Part shown: piece by piece, positions 7,839 through 16,057 of the stretch | Layout of the letters: every line of letters begins with the position of its first letter | How positions within the stretch are numbered: position 1 is the stretch's first letter | Assembly: GCA_030825115.1 (NCBI GenBank) | Contig: JAPJQL010000032.1 | Span: 1-41,604 of the forward strand | Reading direction: 5' to 3' | DNA: 41,604 nucleotides | From: Lachnospiraceae bacterium | Lineage (GTDB): Bacteria > Bacillota > Clostridia > Lachnospirales > Lachnospiraceae | Made by a program: the position numbers and the translations under genes | Notes under the pieces: model-generated | Seen by the model: the letters and a program-made list of their open reading frames with translations, nothing else | Databases searched by the model: none | What the model was told of the DNA's origin: nothing

Positions 7839-9341
7839 ATGAAAAGAGAATGTGGCATGCTTCTGCCTGTGTTCAGTATTCCATCAAAATATGGGATTGG
7901 GGCATTTTCCAAAGAAGCATATGAGTTTGTGGATGCATTAAAGAGAGCCGGTCAGCAGTACTGGCAGATTCTCCCGTTGGGACCGACCGGGTATGGGGAT
8001 TCTCCCTACCAGTCCTTCAGTGCATTTGCGGGGAATCCTTATTTTATAGATTTGGAGACGCTGATTCAGGAGGGACTTTTGACAGAGGGAGAATGCGACG
8101 CGGTTGATTTTGGGAGTGATGCGCCGGATATTGATTATGAGAAGCTGTATGTCAACCGGTTTCCGTTGCTGAAACTGGCTTTTTACCGGTGGAGAGAGCA
8201 GAATCAGGGCATAGGAACAGATGGTATCCGTGCGCTGCTGGAGCGCGAGCTGGGACCGGAGACACGGGAATACTGTTTTTATATGGCTGTAAAAGATGCA
8301 TTTGCGGGCAAGAGCTGGGATAAATGGGATGAGGATATCCGGCTGAGGGACGAGAATGCCGTAAAACATTATCGGGAGCGTCTGGAAGAGGAGATCTTGT
8401 TCTATGAGTTTTTGCAGTATAAGTTTCAGTGCCAGTGGCAGAAGCTGAAACGGTATGCCAATGAGCAGGGGATCAGGATTATCGGAGATATTCCCATCTA
8501 TGTGGCATTTGACGGAGCAGACAGCTGGGCACATCCGGAGCTGTTCCAGTTTGACCGGGAGCGCAGACCGACCGGTGTGGCCGGATGCCCGCCGGATGCG
8601 TTTTCGGAGACGGGGCAGTTGTGGGGGAATCCGCTGTATTGCTGGGATTATCACAGGGAGACCGGGTACGAATGGTGGATGGAGCGGATGCGCTACAGCT
8701 TTGAGCTTTATGATGTGGTGCGTGTCGACCATTTCAGGGGGTTTGATGAGTATTATTCGATTCCTTATGGGGATAAGACGGCGCAGTTCGGCCATTGGGA
8801 AAAGGGACCGGGGATTGATATTTTCGTAAAGATGCGGGAGCGGTTCGGAGAGCTGGACATTATCGCAGAGGATCTTGGATTTTTGACGCCATCGGTACTG
8901 GAGATGGTGGAGAAGTCAGGATTTCCGGGGATGAAGGTGTTGGAATTTGCCTTTGACGATACACAGGACAGCGCATATCTGCCGCATAAGTATCAGGAGA
9001 ATTGTGTCGTATATACAGGAACCCATGACAATAATACACTGCAGGGCTGGTACCAGTCGATGAGCCGGATGGACAGGGAGTTTTCTGTCAATTATCTGGG
9101 AAATTCATGGACGCCGCAGGGGGAGGTCCACTGGGATTTTGTCCGGCTGGCACTGGCAAGCAAGGCGCGTCTGGCAGTGATTCCGGTACAGGATTACCTG
9201 GGGCTTGGAGAATGGGCGCGGGTAAATGAGCCGTCTACGCTGGGGAAAAACTGGAGATGGCGGATGTCTGCCTGCGATTTGGACGAGGCGCTGACCGAGC
9301 GCTTAAGGCTGATGGCGAAGTGGTATGGGAGAGTTGGATAG
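7839..9341 (+). CDS. malQ: 4-alpha-glucanotransferase (amylomaltase)
   Basis: GH77 disproportionating enzyme that transfers alpha-1,4-glucan segments between maltodextrins. It acts in the cytosol in maltodextrin or glycogen turnover. The 500-aa length is typical of bacterial amylomaltases. The catalytic triad is visible: nucleophile Asp297 in RVDHFRGF, acid/base Glu344 in AEDLG, and transition-state stabiliser Asp397 in GTHDN. The N-terminal SIPSKYGIGAFS and LGPTGYGDSPYQSFSAFAGN motifs are family hallmarks. GAGGAGGGGG precedes the ATG. It stands alone, with its own promoter and a shared terminator, and no other glycogen genes are in the window. Confidence 0.96.
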   Translation: MKRECGMLLPVFSIPSKYGIGAFSKEAYEFVDALKRAGQQYWQILPLGPTGYGDSPYQSFSAFAGNPYFIDLETLIQEGLLTEGECDAVDFGSDAPDIDYEKLYVNRFPLLKLAFYRWREQNQGIGTDGIRALLERELGPETREYCFYMAVKDAFAGKSWDKWDEDIRLRDENAVKHYRERLEEEILFYEFLQYKFQCQWQKLKRYANEQGIRIIGDIPIYVAFDGADSWAHPELFQFDRERRPTGVAGCPPDAFSETGQLWGNPLYCWDYHRETGYEWWMERMRYSFELYDVVRVDHFRGFDEYYSIPYGDKTAQFGHWEKGPGIDIFVKMRERFGELDIIAEDLGFLTPSVLEMVEKSGFPGMKVLEFAFDDTQDSAYLPHKYQENCVVYTGTHDNNTLQGWYQSMSRMDREFSVNYLGNSWTPQGEVHWDFVRLALASKARLAVIPVQDYLGLGEWARVNEPSTLGKNWRWRMSACDLDEALTERLRLMAKWYGRVG

Positions 9342-9350
9342 GAAATAAGG

Positions 9351-9396
9351 CAGGCCGGAGACCACCACATCTTGAGGATGGGTTATCTCCGGCCTG
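9351..9396. terminator. Bidirectional terminator between malQ and the convergent gene
   Basis: CAGGCCGGAGA (9351-9361) pairs with TCTCCGGCCTG (9386-9396), 11 bp with a 24-nt loop. A TTTG run follows on the plus strand, and the minus-strand continuation (complement of AATAAGG) is also T-containing. It lies between two converging genes. Confidence 0.75.
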
Positions 9397-9414
9397 TTTG
9401 ATTTGTGCCGTTTG

Positions 9415-10179
9415 TTATTCAATCGTGATATCGGTGGAATCAGCGGGGGATTCCTGTGGCTCCTGGGGAATCTCGGATTCTTGGCCGTCGCCTTCCTCCG
9501 TTTCCTCCACTCCGCCTTCAAGACGTTCCACTTCTCCTTCTTTACGGGATGTGAAATTGGCAAGGACTTCATTGCCGGCCTTGTCTTGGGCATAAACATG
9601 GAGACCATCCGGATCCATCTCGAAAGAGAGCGTGGAAGTAGAGCGGTCCACAGCAAGCGGGGCAAGCTGTTCTCCCCTGGAATTCTCTGCATAGATGGAA
9701 TCAAAATTCACACCAGACTGGCTGTCTGTTACGGTGAAGGTTACGATACCGTCTGAGATGGATGTATTCTCAACATTGGGTTTTGACTCATCCAGGACAT
9801 TGACATGCTCAAATTCTGAGGTGCTCATGCCATTGATATTGGTAACGGTGGCTTCAATGGCTCCGTTTTTCGTGATCGTCATGGTATAGGTGCGTTTTTT
9901 GCCTTTTTCAGCGGTCAGTTCCTCCCCTTCCATGCTGAACTTGATATCCTTTGTCGGGAACCAGGATTTGATGGTGACGGTGACCTCAGTGGACAGATAG
10001 TCTGTGGTGTCGGCTGTCACAATCTCCAGCTTTGGCCGCGTGGTCGCACAGTAGAAGATGATGGTATTGACAACGAGGAAAGGCAATACGTAAAACAGGA
10101 GGATGACGGCCCAGTCGTTACCCTGTTTTTTTCGGTATCGGTTGGTTCTCGGATAAGAAGATTTTTTTGAATGATCCAT
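9415..10179 (-). CDS. Membrane-anchored extracellular protein with Ig-like domains
   Basis: A 254-aa protein with a basic cytoplasmic N-terminus (about 23 residues), one transmembrane helix (about residues 24-44, AVILLFYVLPFLVVNTIIFY) and an extracellular part. The exported region looks like two beta-sandwich units: residues about 50-125 (LEIVTADTTDYLSTEVTVTI) and about 135-210 (FTVTDSQSGVNFDSIYAEN, ending DGLHVYAQDKAGNEVLANF, a familiar Ig-like ending). The C-terminal 40 residues are acidic and low in complexity (EEGDGQESEIPQEPQE). No lipobox or sortase motif was seen. AAGGAGC precedes its ATG. Function unknown; a surface-exposed sensor or structural protein is possible. Confidence 0.82.
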   Translation of the reverse strand: MDHSKKSSYPRTNRYRKKQGNDWAVILLFYVLPFLVVNTIIFYCATTRPKLEIVTADTTDYLSTEVTVTIKSWFPTKDIKFSMEGEELTAEKGKKRTYTMTITKNGAIEATVTNINGMSTSEFEHVNVLDESKPNVENTSISDGIVTFTVTDSQSGVNFDSIYAENSRGEQLAPLAVDRSTSTLSFEMDPDGLHVYAQDKAGNEVLANFTSRKEGEVERLEGGVEETEEGDGQESEIPQEPQESPADSTDITIE

Positions 10180-10231
10180 GTTATAGCTCCTTTATCAGCA
10201 GGCAGTAAATTGCCAGTATTCACTGCCAATA

Positions 10232-10260
10232 AGCATATCAGAAATGGGGCATTTTTACAA
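10232..10260 (-). promoter_or_regulatory. Promoter of the Ig-like membrane protein gene (minus strand)
   Basis: Read on the minus strand: TTGTAA (10260-10255), a 17-bp spacer, and TATGCT (10237-10232) with a TGn extension. The 5' leader then holds a GGCAGT/ACTGCC inverted repeat (10201-10206 with 10222-10227). Confidence 0.5.
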
Positions 10261-10316
10261 GTGAACATTTTCTTACGGCTGCCGCAGAAATGCAGAAATG
10301 CTTTAAAGGAACCACC

Positions 10317-10426
10317 TTTTAATACACGGAAAAATGTGTTATAATGAAATACGCCTGACAGGATGAATCCGAACCTGCAGTGCGCGTGGCGGTACTTATC
10401 ATGCCGGAGATATGAGCAGACCGGCA
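10317..10426 (+). promoter_or_regulatory. Promoter and hairpin-containing leader of the HD hydrolase gene
   Basis: A perfect extended -10 box (TGnTATAAT, -10 at 10340-10345) with a weak -35 (TTTTAA, 10317-10322). The roughly 95-nt leader that follows contains a GC-rich stem, TGCCGG/CCGGCA (10402-10407 with 10421-10426), ending close to the ribosome binding site. No T-run follows the stem, so any control would more likely act on translation. No known riboswitch class is recognised. Confidence 0.5.
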
Positions 10427-10447
10427 GCATACGAAGGGGTATATTTT

Positions 10448-10984
10448 ATGATACGGAGAGCAGCAGAATTTGCAGCGGAGGCACATAAAGGGACGTTCCG
10501 AAAAGGGAGCAGGGTGCCTTATATCTATCACCCGATGGAAGTGGCGCTGATCGTGGCGCAGATGACGACAGATGAAGAGGTGATAGCAGCGGCATATCTC
10601 CATGACGTGCTGGAAGATACCGATGTGACGGCCGCGGAATTGGAGGCGCAGTTTGGTCTGCGTGTCCTACAGCTTGTGGCGGCGGAGACGGAGGATAAGA
10701 GCCAGAGCTGGAAGGCGCGGAAGGAAATGACGATCCGCCATCTGGAGGAGGCGCCCCGGGAGGTGAAGCTGCTTGCCCTGGCGGACAAGCTGAGCAATAT
10801 GCGGACAACGGCGAGGGATTATCTGATGTGCGGCGACCGGGTGTGGGAGCGGTTTAATGAAAAAGCGATGGAGAGTCACCGGTGGTACTATGGAGGGCTG
10901 ATCGAGGTTTTGAAGGATTTTGAACCGGATCTGGCGTATCAGGAGCTGAAAAATCTATATAAATTTGTGTTTGGGACCTGCTGA
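10448..10984 (+). CDS. HD-domain hydrolase resembling small alarmone (p)ppGpp hydrolases
   Basis: A 178-aa single-domain HD protein. The metal and catalytic pattern matches the SpoT/RelA hydrolase domain and MESH1-type stand-alone hydrolases: His28 in YIYHPMEVA, His52-Asp53 in LHDVLEDTD with Glu56-Asp57, and Asp113/Asn117 in LADKLSNMR. By family knowledge this would remove the 3'-diphosphate from (p)ppGpp. There is no synthetase, TGS or ACT domain, so it is not a full Rel protein. ATG 10448 is chosen because GAAGGGG lies upstream and the conserved domain begins there; the frame is open to 10412. It is a single gene with its own promoter and a terminator overlapping its 3' end. Other HD-type nucleotide hydrolysis cannot be excluded. 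Confidence 0.85.
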   Translation: MIRRAAEFAAEAHKGTFRKGSRVPYIYHPMEVALIVAQMTTDEEVIAAAYLHDVLEDTDVTAAELEAQFGLRVLQLVAAETEDKSQSWKARKEMTIRHLEEAPREVKLLALADKLSNMRTTARDYLMCGDRVWERFNEKAMESHRWYYGGLIEVLKDFEPDLAYQELKNLYKFVFGTC

Positions 10985-10999
10985 AGGCAGGTCTTTTTT
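10975..10999 (+). terminator. Intrinsic terminator of the HD hydrolase gene
   Basis: GACCTGC (10975-10981), loop TGAAG, GCAGGTC (10987-10993), then six Ts. The 5' arm overlaps the last codons and stop of the gene. Confidence 0.9.
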
Positions 11000-11011
11000 G
11001 ACGTAGATAGA

Positions 11012-11041
11012 TTGACACAAGAATAAATAATGTGTTTTAAT
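11012..11041 (+). promoter_or_regulatory. Promoter of the HAD phosphatase gene
   Basis: A perfect TTGACA -35 (11012-11017), an 18-bp spacer and TTTAAT (11036-11041) with a TGn extension. No copy of the ATTGAA-N6-TTCAAT element of the neighbouring regulon was found here. Confidence 0.65.
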
Positions 11042-11098
11042 GAGATAGTAAGTAAGATGCTATGGTGATGAAAGAGCCATGATGTAAAGGAGGTCAAA

Positions 11099-11926
11099 AT
11101 GAAGTATCGATTAGTGTGTACAGATGTAGACGGGACTTTGATTGACAGCGCTGGTACAATCCCGCAGGTAAACCTGGAAGCATTACAGGAACTGTCTGAG
11201 AAGCAAGTGTATCTTGCGATTGCAACAGGAAGAATGCTTGCTTCCGCGAGGCAGATGGCTGCTTATTATGGTATCAGCCCATATATCGTGTGTAGCAATG
11301 GCGCGGTCGTATCGGATCCATCAGGGCGGATTCTGAGCGGGAATTTTTTTACGGATGAGACAATGGAGCGGGTTTGCAGCATTGGTGAAAGATACCAGTG
11401 CCTGATGGGGTATAATATGTTGGACGGGGTAATATATAACAGAAGGAATCATTTTGAGGACCGGCTCTATGATGAGGCAAACCGTTTGTATGGCAGCGGT
11501 GAATATGTGATAGATGTGGACTATGTAAGCGGATATCAGATACCGGTAAGATGTGGAGAAGTGGCAAAGATTTCTTTATGGGTGGACAGTCAGGAGAAAT
11601 TCGATGCAATCTGGAAGGAGTTTGAACAGCAAAAGAACATCTGCATTACTACAGCTATGAAATGGAATCTGGAACTTACCAGCGCAGGGGTCAGTAAATG
11701 GAGTGGAATCCAGGTGCTTCTTGAAAATCTGGAACTAAATGCGGCGCAGGTGCTCTGTATGGGAGATACGATGAACGACGAAGAGATGGTTCGCCGGGCA
11801 GGGAAAGGTGTGTGCATGGGGAACGGACAAAAAGCTTTGAAAGAAGTTGCTGATCATATTGCGGATACAAATGAAAACGGGGGAGTTGCCAAGGTTATCC
11901 GGCTTTGTCTGGAAGGAAGGCTTTAG
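11099..11926 (+). CDS. HAD-superfamily Cof-type sugar-phosphate phosphatase
   Basis: A 275-aa cytosolic HAD hydrolase of the Cof/YidA group, which dephosphorylates small sugar phosphates and similar metabolites. Motif I is CTDVDGTLID (nucleophile Asp8, acid/base Asp10), motif II is ATGR, motif III is the Lys in AGVSKWSGIQ, and motif IV is GDTMNDEEM. The long segment between motifs II and III is the C2B cap typical of the group. AAAGGAGG precedes the ATG. It has its own promoter and a downstream hairpin terminator. It borders the SorC/RLP locus and may act on one of its phosphorylated intermediates, but it lacks the shared operator, so this link is only positional. Confidence 0.9.
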   Translation: MKYRLVCTDVDGTLIDSAGTIPQVNLEALQELSEKQVYLAIATGRMLASARQMAAYYGISPYIVCSNGAVVSDPSGRILSGNFFTDETMERVCSIGERYQCLMGYNMLDGVIYNRRNHFEDRLYDEANRLYGSGEYVIDVDYVSGYQIPVRCGEVAKISLWVDSQEKFDAIWKEFEQQKNICITTAMKWNLELTSAGVSKWSGIQVLLENLELNAAQVLCMGDTMNDEEMVRRAGKGVCMGNGQKALKEVADHIADTNENGGVAKVIRLCLEGRL

Positions 11927-11966
11927 GTATGGTCAATAAATTAAATAGAAATACCAAATGGGAATA

Positions 11967-11991
11967 CTGCTATGGGGATAGCAGCATTTTT
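11967..11991 (+). terminator. Intrinsic terminator after the HAD gene
   Basis: CTGCTAT (11967-11973), loop GGGG, ATAGCAG (11978-11984), then CATTTTT. Confidence 0.75.
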
Positions 11992-12008
11992 GCATTTCAG
12001 GGGTTTTT

Positions 12009-12026
12009 ATTGAAAAATTATTCAAT
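12009..12026. promoter_or_regulatory. Operator copy A (ATTGAA-N6-TTCAAT) before the SorC regulator gene
   Basis: A perfect palindrome ATTGAA (12009-12014), 6-bp spacer AAATTA, TTCAAT (12021-12026), immediately followed by ATTG. It abuts the -35 box of the regulator promoter and is centred about 45 bp before the predicted start. It matches copies at 13213-13230 and 18780-18797. The position and recurrence suggest the binding site of the adjacent SorC-family regulator, with autoregulation. Confidence 0.75.
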
Positions 12027-12027
12027 A

Positions 12028-12056
12028 TTGTATTCGTACTAGAGGTCGATTATAAT
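12028..12056 (+). promoter_or_regulatory. Promoter of the SorC regulator gene
   Basis: TTGTAT (12028-12033), a 17-bp spacer and a perfect TATAAT (12051-12056). The -35 box lies directly against operator copy A. Confidence 0.75.
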
Positions 12057-12118
12057 ATATAGATTAGAGCATTATGATTTTTAAACACGTTCTGGCTTGC
12101 TTGGAAGGGGGAATTACG

Positions 12119-13081
12119 GTGAAGGGAGAAGTATATAACCAATCTCAGTGTATTGTCAGCCGTGTGGCATATCTTTATTATATTGAGGGGAAAACAAGAA
12201 CCGAGATTGCAGACAGTACCGGAATTTCGGCATCCACAATATCCAGGCTGCTGAAGCGGGCGAAAGAAGAAGGGATGATTGAGACCAGAATGGCGGAACC
12301 GTATCTGACTTGTAACCGGCTTGAGACAGAACTGATGGTAAAATACGGGCTGAAACGGGTTATTGTGGTTCCTGTAGAAGAGGAAAGGGAAGATAACCTG
12401 GACACGATTAAGAAAAAAGTAGCGTTGGAAGGTGCCAGATATGTGCAACGGATCATCCGGGACGGGGATGTTCTTGGAATGGCGTGGGGTGGTACGATGT
12501 ATTACCTGATTCAGTATTTGAATCCTTGTCGGAAAGTAGATGCAAACATCATCACGATGCATGGCAGTATTGCAGACTGTGATAGCAAGCTTGCGGTGAA
12601 GGCACTGGTAAAACGGGCGGCTATGGCATTTGGTGGAAAACATGCGACAATATCATATCCTGGGCTGTTAGGCAGCAGCGGACAGATTTACAAATTGAAA
12701 CAGGAGACGTGCAAGGAAATGTTTTCCCTGTTTCACGAGATTACAATTTCAGTCTGCGGTGTGGGGAGTACCTGTCCCAATCGGGAGTCCCTCCTTTTTA
12801 GAACCAATTATCTGACACCAGGGGAATTGGAGGTGATTCGGCGGGCAGATGTCTGCAGTGACCTGATTCTCAGATTTATCGATCATAACGGGAAGGAGTG
12901 CAGTACACCGCTGAAGGATCGAACACTATCTATAGATTTGGAAGTATATAAAAAAATCCCATGTAAAATCATCGCTGCCTCCGGCAGCTTTAAAGCGGAG
13001 GCCGTGACTTCGCTATTGAGGGGAGGACTGGTGGATGTACTGATTATCGATTTAAATATGGCCCGGAAGTTGATTTATTAA
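12119..13081 (+). CDS. SorC/DeoR-type sugar-binding transcriptional regulator
   Basis: A 320-aa regulator of the SorC family. The N-terminal HTH covers residues about 8-55 (YYIEGKTRTEIADSTGISAS followed by TISRLLKRAKEEG). The large C-terminal domain (about residues 75-320) is the sugar-phosphate-binding fold, with ILGMAWGGTMYYL-type GxxWGGT and a GVGS(T) turn characteristic of the family. The open frame runs from 12074, but GAAGGGGG at 12104-12111 and the start of homology favour GTG 12119. The effector is probably a phosphorylated sugar or polyol made by the downstream pathway. The three identical-type operators nearby point to control of itself, the oxidoreductase operon and the RLP gene. 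Whether it represses or activates cannot be told from sequence. Confidence 0.9.
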   Translation: MKGEVYNQSQCIVSRVAYLYYIEGKTRTEIADSTGISASTISRLLKRAKEEGMIETRMAEPYLTCNRLETELMVKYGLKRVIVVPVEEEREDNLDTIKKKVALEGARYVQRIIRDGDVLGMAWGGTMYYLIQYLNPCRKVDANIITMHGSIADCDSKLAVKALVKRAAMAFGGKHATISYPGLLGSSGQIYKLKQETCKEMFSLFHEITISVCGVGSTCPNRESLLFRTNYLTPGELEVIRRADVCSDLILRFIDHNGKECSTPLKDRTLSIDLEVYKKIPCKIIAASGSFKAEAVTSLLRGGLVDVLIIDLNMARKLIY

Positions 13082-13095
13082 AGGGAAAATATGAA

Positions 13096-13133
13096 GGAAC
13101 CTTGCTGTTTGACAGTAGTGGGGTTCTTTTTTT
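13096..13133 (+). terminator. Intrinsic terminator after the SorC gene
   Basis: GAACC (13097-13101) pairs with GGTTC (13122-13126), with an inner CTGT/ACAG stem, followed by seven Ts (13127-13133). Confidence 0.8.
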
Positions 13134-13212
13134 GTGGGATTGAAAGATAAAAAGTACACAACAAAATGCATAAAATACAACCTAAATTTGTGAAATAAAT
13201 TGTAGATGATTT

Positions 13213-13230
13213 ATTGATAAATCTTTCAAT
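13213..13230. promoter_or_regulatory. Operator copy B before the oxidoreductase/kinase/facilitator operon
   Basis: ATTGAT (13213-13218), 6-bp spacer AAATCT, TTCAAT (13225-13230), followed by ATTG exactly as in copy A. Over 22 bp it differs from copy A at three positions only. It lies 86 bp upstream of the first codon of the operon. Confidence 0.75.
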
Positions 13231-13242
13231 ATTGAAGAAATG

Positions 13243-13271
13243 CTGGAAAATGTAGATAAATAACATATAAG
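13243..13271 (+). promoter_or_regulatory. Possible promoter of the oxidoreductase operon
   Basis: CTGGAA (13243-13248), a 17-bp spacer and TATAAG (13266-13271). The boxes are imperfect, so the promoter may depend on an activator bound at operator B. A second candidate -10 (TAGATA, 13253-13258) would place the operator at the same distance as in copies A and C. Confidence 0.35.
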
Positions 13272-13315
13272 ATGCTCTTTGGATTATACAAAGATTTTGG
13301 TCAGGAGGCGAAGGT

Positions 13316-14755
13316 ATGTATGATATCGTGATTATAGGGGCGGGAGTTACCGGTTGTGCTATTGCACGGGAACTTTCCCGGTATCAGGCACGAATCTGTG
13401 TTCTGGAAAAGGGGGACGATGTCTGCTCTGGCACATCAAAAGCAAACAGCGGGGTTATTCATTCGGGATTTGATGCAAAACCCGGAACTCTGATGGCAAA
13501 GCTGAATGTAGAAGGAAATAAGCTCATGTGGAAATGGGCAAAGGAACTGGATTTTCCAGTAAAACAAAACGGCGCATTGGTCGTGTGCACGGAACCGCAG
13601 GAACGGGGAGGTTTGGATGCTTTGCTGGAGCAGGCAGTAAAAAACGGCGTGGAAGGCGTAAGGATTCTGGAAAAGGATGAAGTGATGGCGATGGAGCCGA
13701 ATCTGACAGAGAAGACGGTTGCCGCGCTATATGCGCCTACAGGAGGAATTATTTGTCCCTTCCAGTTTACCATAGCAATGGCGGAAAATGCCTGCAGCAA
13801 TGGGGTGGATTTCAAGTTTGAAACAGAAGTACGAGATATTATAAAGGGGGATGAGGGGTATGAGATTGTCACAGAACGGGAGATGATAAAGAGCCGATGT
13901 GTCATCAATGCGGCAGGTGTTTATGCTGATGTACTGCACAACAAAGTGAGCAATTTAAAGATTCATATAACAGCAAGAAAAGGAGAATATTTGTTGATGG
14001 ATAAGACCCTTGGAAATCTGTTTCATGCATCGGTATTTCCTCAGCCGGGTAGGATGGGCAAAGGGATTTTGACGGCACCTACGATACATGGGAACCTATA
14101 TGTCGGTCCTACTGCAGATGATGTGGAGGATAAGCAGGCGACAGATACCACGCAGGATACGATTCAGCTGTTATTGGAGAAAATGGTCTCGCATCATTTA
14201 GCAAAACAGGTGCTTCCACGGGATAAGGTGATCACTTCGTTTGCCGGTTTAAGAGCGCATGAAGATCATAAAGAGTTTATCGTACAGGAAGTAGAGGACG
14301 CTGAAGGATTTTTCGATGCTGCCGGTATTGAATCTCCGGGATTGACCAGTGCGCCGGCAATTGGAGTCATGATGGCAGGTCTGGTTTCAGAAAAATATGG
14401 TTTGAAAAGAAAGGACAGTTTTATCGGAACGAGAAAAGGGTTTATCCATTTTTCGGAGCTTGGGAATGAAGAGAAGGCGGCTTTGATTCGGGAACGTCCT
14501 GAGTATGGACGGGTGGTATGCCGGTGTGAGATGGTTACGGAAGGTGAAGTGATGGATGCGATTAACCGGCCGCTGGGAGCCACGTCCATGGACGGTATCA
14601 AGCGCAGGGTCAGGGCTGGAATGGGGCGTTGTCAGGCTGGGTTTTGTACGCCGCGCACGATGGAGATTCTTGCCAGAGAACTGGGCACAGATATGACGGA
14701 AATCACAAAAAAGGGAACAGGGTCAAACCTGCTGGTTGGCAGGATCAAGCAGTGA
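13316..14755 (+). CDS. GlpA-like FAD-dependent polyol-phosphate dehydrogenase with BFD [2Fe-2S] domain
   Basis: A 479-aa flavoprotein of the DAO/glycerol-3-phosphate dehydrogenase family. The FAD-binding GAGVTG lies at residues 8-13, and SGTSKANSGVIHSGFD is the GlpA/LhgO-type substrate-loop motif. The C-terminal 80 residues are a BFD-like domain whose Cys402, Cys404, Cys439 and Cys444 should hold a [2Fe-2S] cluster, as in anaerobic GlpA. The family oxidises sn-glycerol 3-phosphate or similar hydroxy compounds and passes electrons onward, here probably to the next two gene products. An AGGAGG-type site is at 13303-13308. It is first in an operon with an FGGY kinase and a GlpF-like channel, which suggests a phosphorylated small polyol as substrate. 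True glycerol-3-phosphate specificity is plausible but not shown. Confidence 0.88.
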   Translation: MYDIVIIGAGVTGCAIARELSRYQARICVLEKGDDVCSGTSKANSGVIHSGFDAKPGTLMAKLNVEGNKLMWKWAKELDFPVKQNGALVVCTEPQERGGLDALLEQAVKNGVEGVRILEKDEVMAMEPNLTEKTVAALYAPTGGIICPFQFTIAMAENACSNGVDFKFETEVRDIIKGDEGYEIVTEREMIKSRCVINAAGVYADVLHNKVSNLKIHITARKGEYLLMDKTLGNLFHASVFPQPGRMGKGILTAPTIHGNLYVGPTADDVEDKQATDTTQDTIQLLLEKMVSHHLAKQVLPRDKVITSFAGLRAHEDHKEFIVQEVEDAEGFFDAAGIESPGLTSAPAIGVMMAGLVSEKYGLKRKDSFIGTRKGFIHFSELGNEEKAALIRERPEYGRVVCRCEMVTEGEVMDAINRPLGATSMDGIKRRVRAGMGRCQAGFCTPRTMEILARELGTDMTEITKKGTGSNLLVGRIKQ

Positions 14756-14783
14756 TGCCCGGACAGGGAGAAAGGGGCGGGAT

Positions 14784-16049
14784 ATGAAAACCTATGACAT
14801 TGTAATTGTTGGTGGCGGACCTGCCGGTCTGGCTGCGGCAGTTGCGGCAAAAAGGCAGGGAGCGGATGATATTTTAATTCTGGAACGCGACAAAGAATTG
14901 GGCGGGATACTGAACCAGTGTATTCACAATGGTTTTGGGCTTCATACATTTCAGGAAGAACTGACCGGACCAGAGTATGCAGACCGATATATAAGAGAAG
15001 TAAAGAGGCTGGGGATTCCATGTAAACAAAATACGATGGTAATTGATATTACCAGAGATAAGATAATCACCGCTATCAATGAGGAAGAAGGGGTATTGCA
15101 GATTCAGGCAAAAGCAGTGATACTCGCTATGGGATGCAGGGAAAGGTCAAGGGGGGCGCTGAACATTCCAGGCTTCCGTCCGGCGGGAATCTACTCAGCG
15201 GGGACAGCCCAGCGCTTGATGAACAGGGAAGGGTTTATGCCGGGGCGCGAGGTGGTGATACTCGGCTCAGGAGATATAGGGCTGATTATGGCGAGGCGCA
15301 TGACGCTGGAAGGAGCCAGGGTGAAACTGGTAGCGGAAATCATGCCCTATTCTGGTGGTTTGAAGCGAAATATTGTACAGTGCCTGGATGACTATGGGAT
15401 CCCATTGAAATTGAGTCATACCGTAATCCGGATTGAGGGTGAGAAGCGGGTGGAAGGAATTGTTGTAGCCGAGGTGGACAATAACAAAAAACCTGTCAAA
15501 GGAACCGAAGAATATATCCATTGTGATACCCTGCTTCTGTCTGTTGGTCTGATTCCTGAAAATGAGCTTTCGTTGGCAATGGGAGTGGAAATGGGAAAGG
15601 TTACGAATGGACCGAAAGTCAATGAAAGCTTAGAAACCAGTGTGGAAGGGGTGTTTGCCTGCGGAAACGTTCTGCATGTCCATGATTTGGTGGACTATGT
15701 GTCAGAAGAGGCAAGGATGGCTGGCATTCATGCGGCAGACTATGCTGCAGGCCGATTCCCGGACCATTTGGAACGGGGAATCGTGATAAAAGCTGAAGCA
15801 GGGGTACGCTACACGGTGCCGGAAGAAATCCGTCTGGCATATATGCCGGATCATCTGACTGTCCGCTTTCGGGTGGATGGGGTGTATCGGAATGCATATA
15901 TCAGCGTTTACTGCGGGAAGGAGCGGATCCATCATCAGAAACGGCTGGTATTGGAGCCGGGGGAGATGGAGCAGGTTGTGCTGGAAAAAGAAAAGCTTTC
16001 CATGGTTCCTGATATCGGCAGCATCACGATAAAGATTGAGAAGGAGTGA
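14784..16049 (+). CDS. FAD/NAD(P)-dependent oxidoreductase, partner of the GlpA-like enzyme
   Basis: A 421-aa pyridine-nucleotide-disulfide-type oxidoreductase with two Rossmann motifs: GGGPAG at residues 10-15 for FAD and LGSGDIG near residue 159 for NAD(P)H. The conserved NQCIHNGFG segment carries Cys46, and there is no CxxC redox pair. GVFACGNVLHVHDLVDYVS is the usual C-terminal FAD motif. The last 90 residues form an added small domain. In clostridia this family commonly sits between a GlpA-like protein and a DUF1667 protein and is thought to form one complex that couples substrate oxidation to NAD(P)+ or another carrier. The frame is open to 14736, but AAAGGGGCGGG before ATG 14784 and the homology start fix the N-terminus; it begins 28 bp after the GlpA-like stop. 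Confidence 0.87.
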   Translation: MKTYDIVIVGGGPAGLAAAVAAKRQGADDILILERDKELGGILNQCIHNGFGLHTFQEELTGPEYADRYIREVKRLGIPCKQNTMVIDITRDKIITAINEEEGVLQIQAKAVILAMGCRERSRGALNIPGFRPAGIYSAGTAQRLMNREGFMPGREVVILGSGDIGLIMARRMTLEGARVKLVAEIMPYSGGLKRNIVQCLDDYGIPLKLSHTVIRIEGEKRVEGIVVAEVDNNKKPVKGTEEYIHCDTLLLSVGLIPENELSLAMGVEMGKVTNGPKVNESLETSVEGVFACGNVLHVHDLVDYVSEEARMAGIHAADYAAGRFPDHLERGIVIKAEAGVRYTVPEEIRLAYMPDHLTVRFRVDGVYRNAYISVYCGKERIHHQKRLVLEPGEMEQVVLEKEKLSMVPDIGSITIKIEKE

Positions 16050-16057
16050 TGAGGGAT

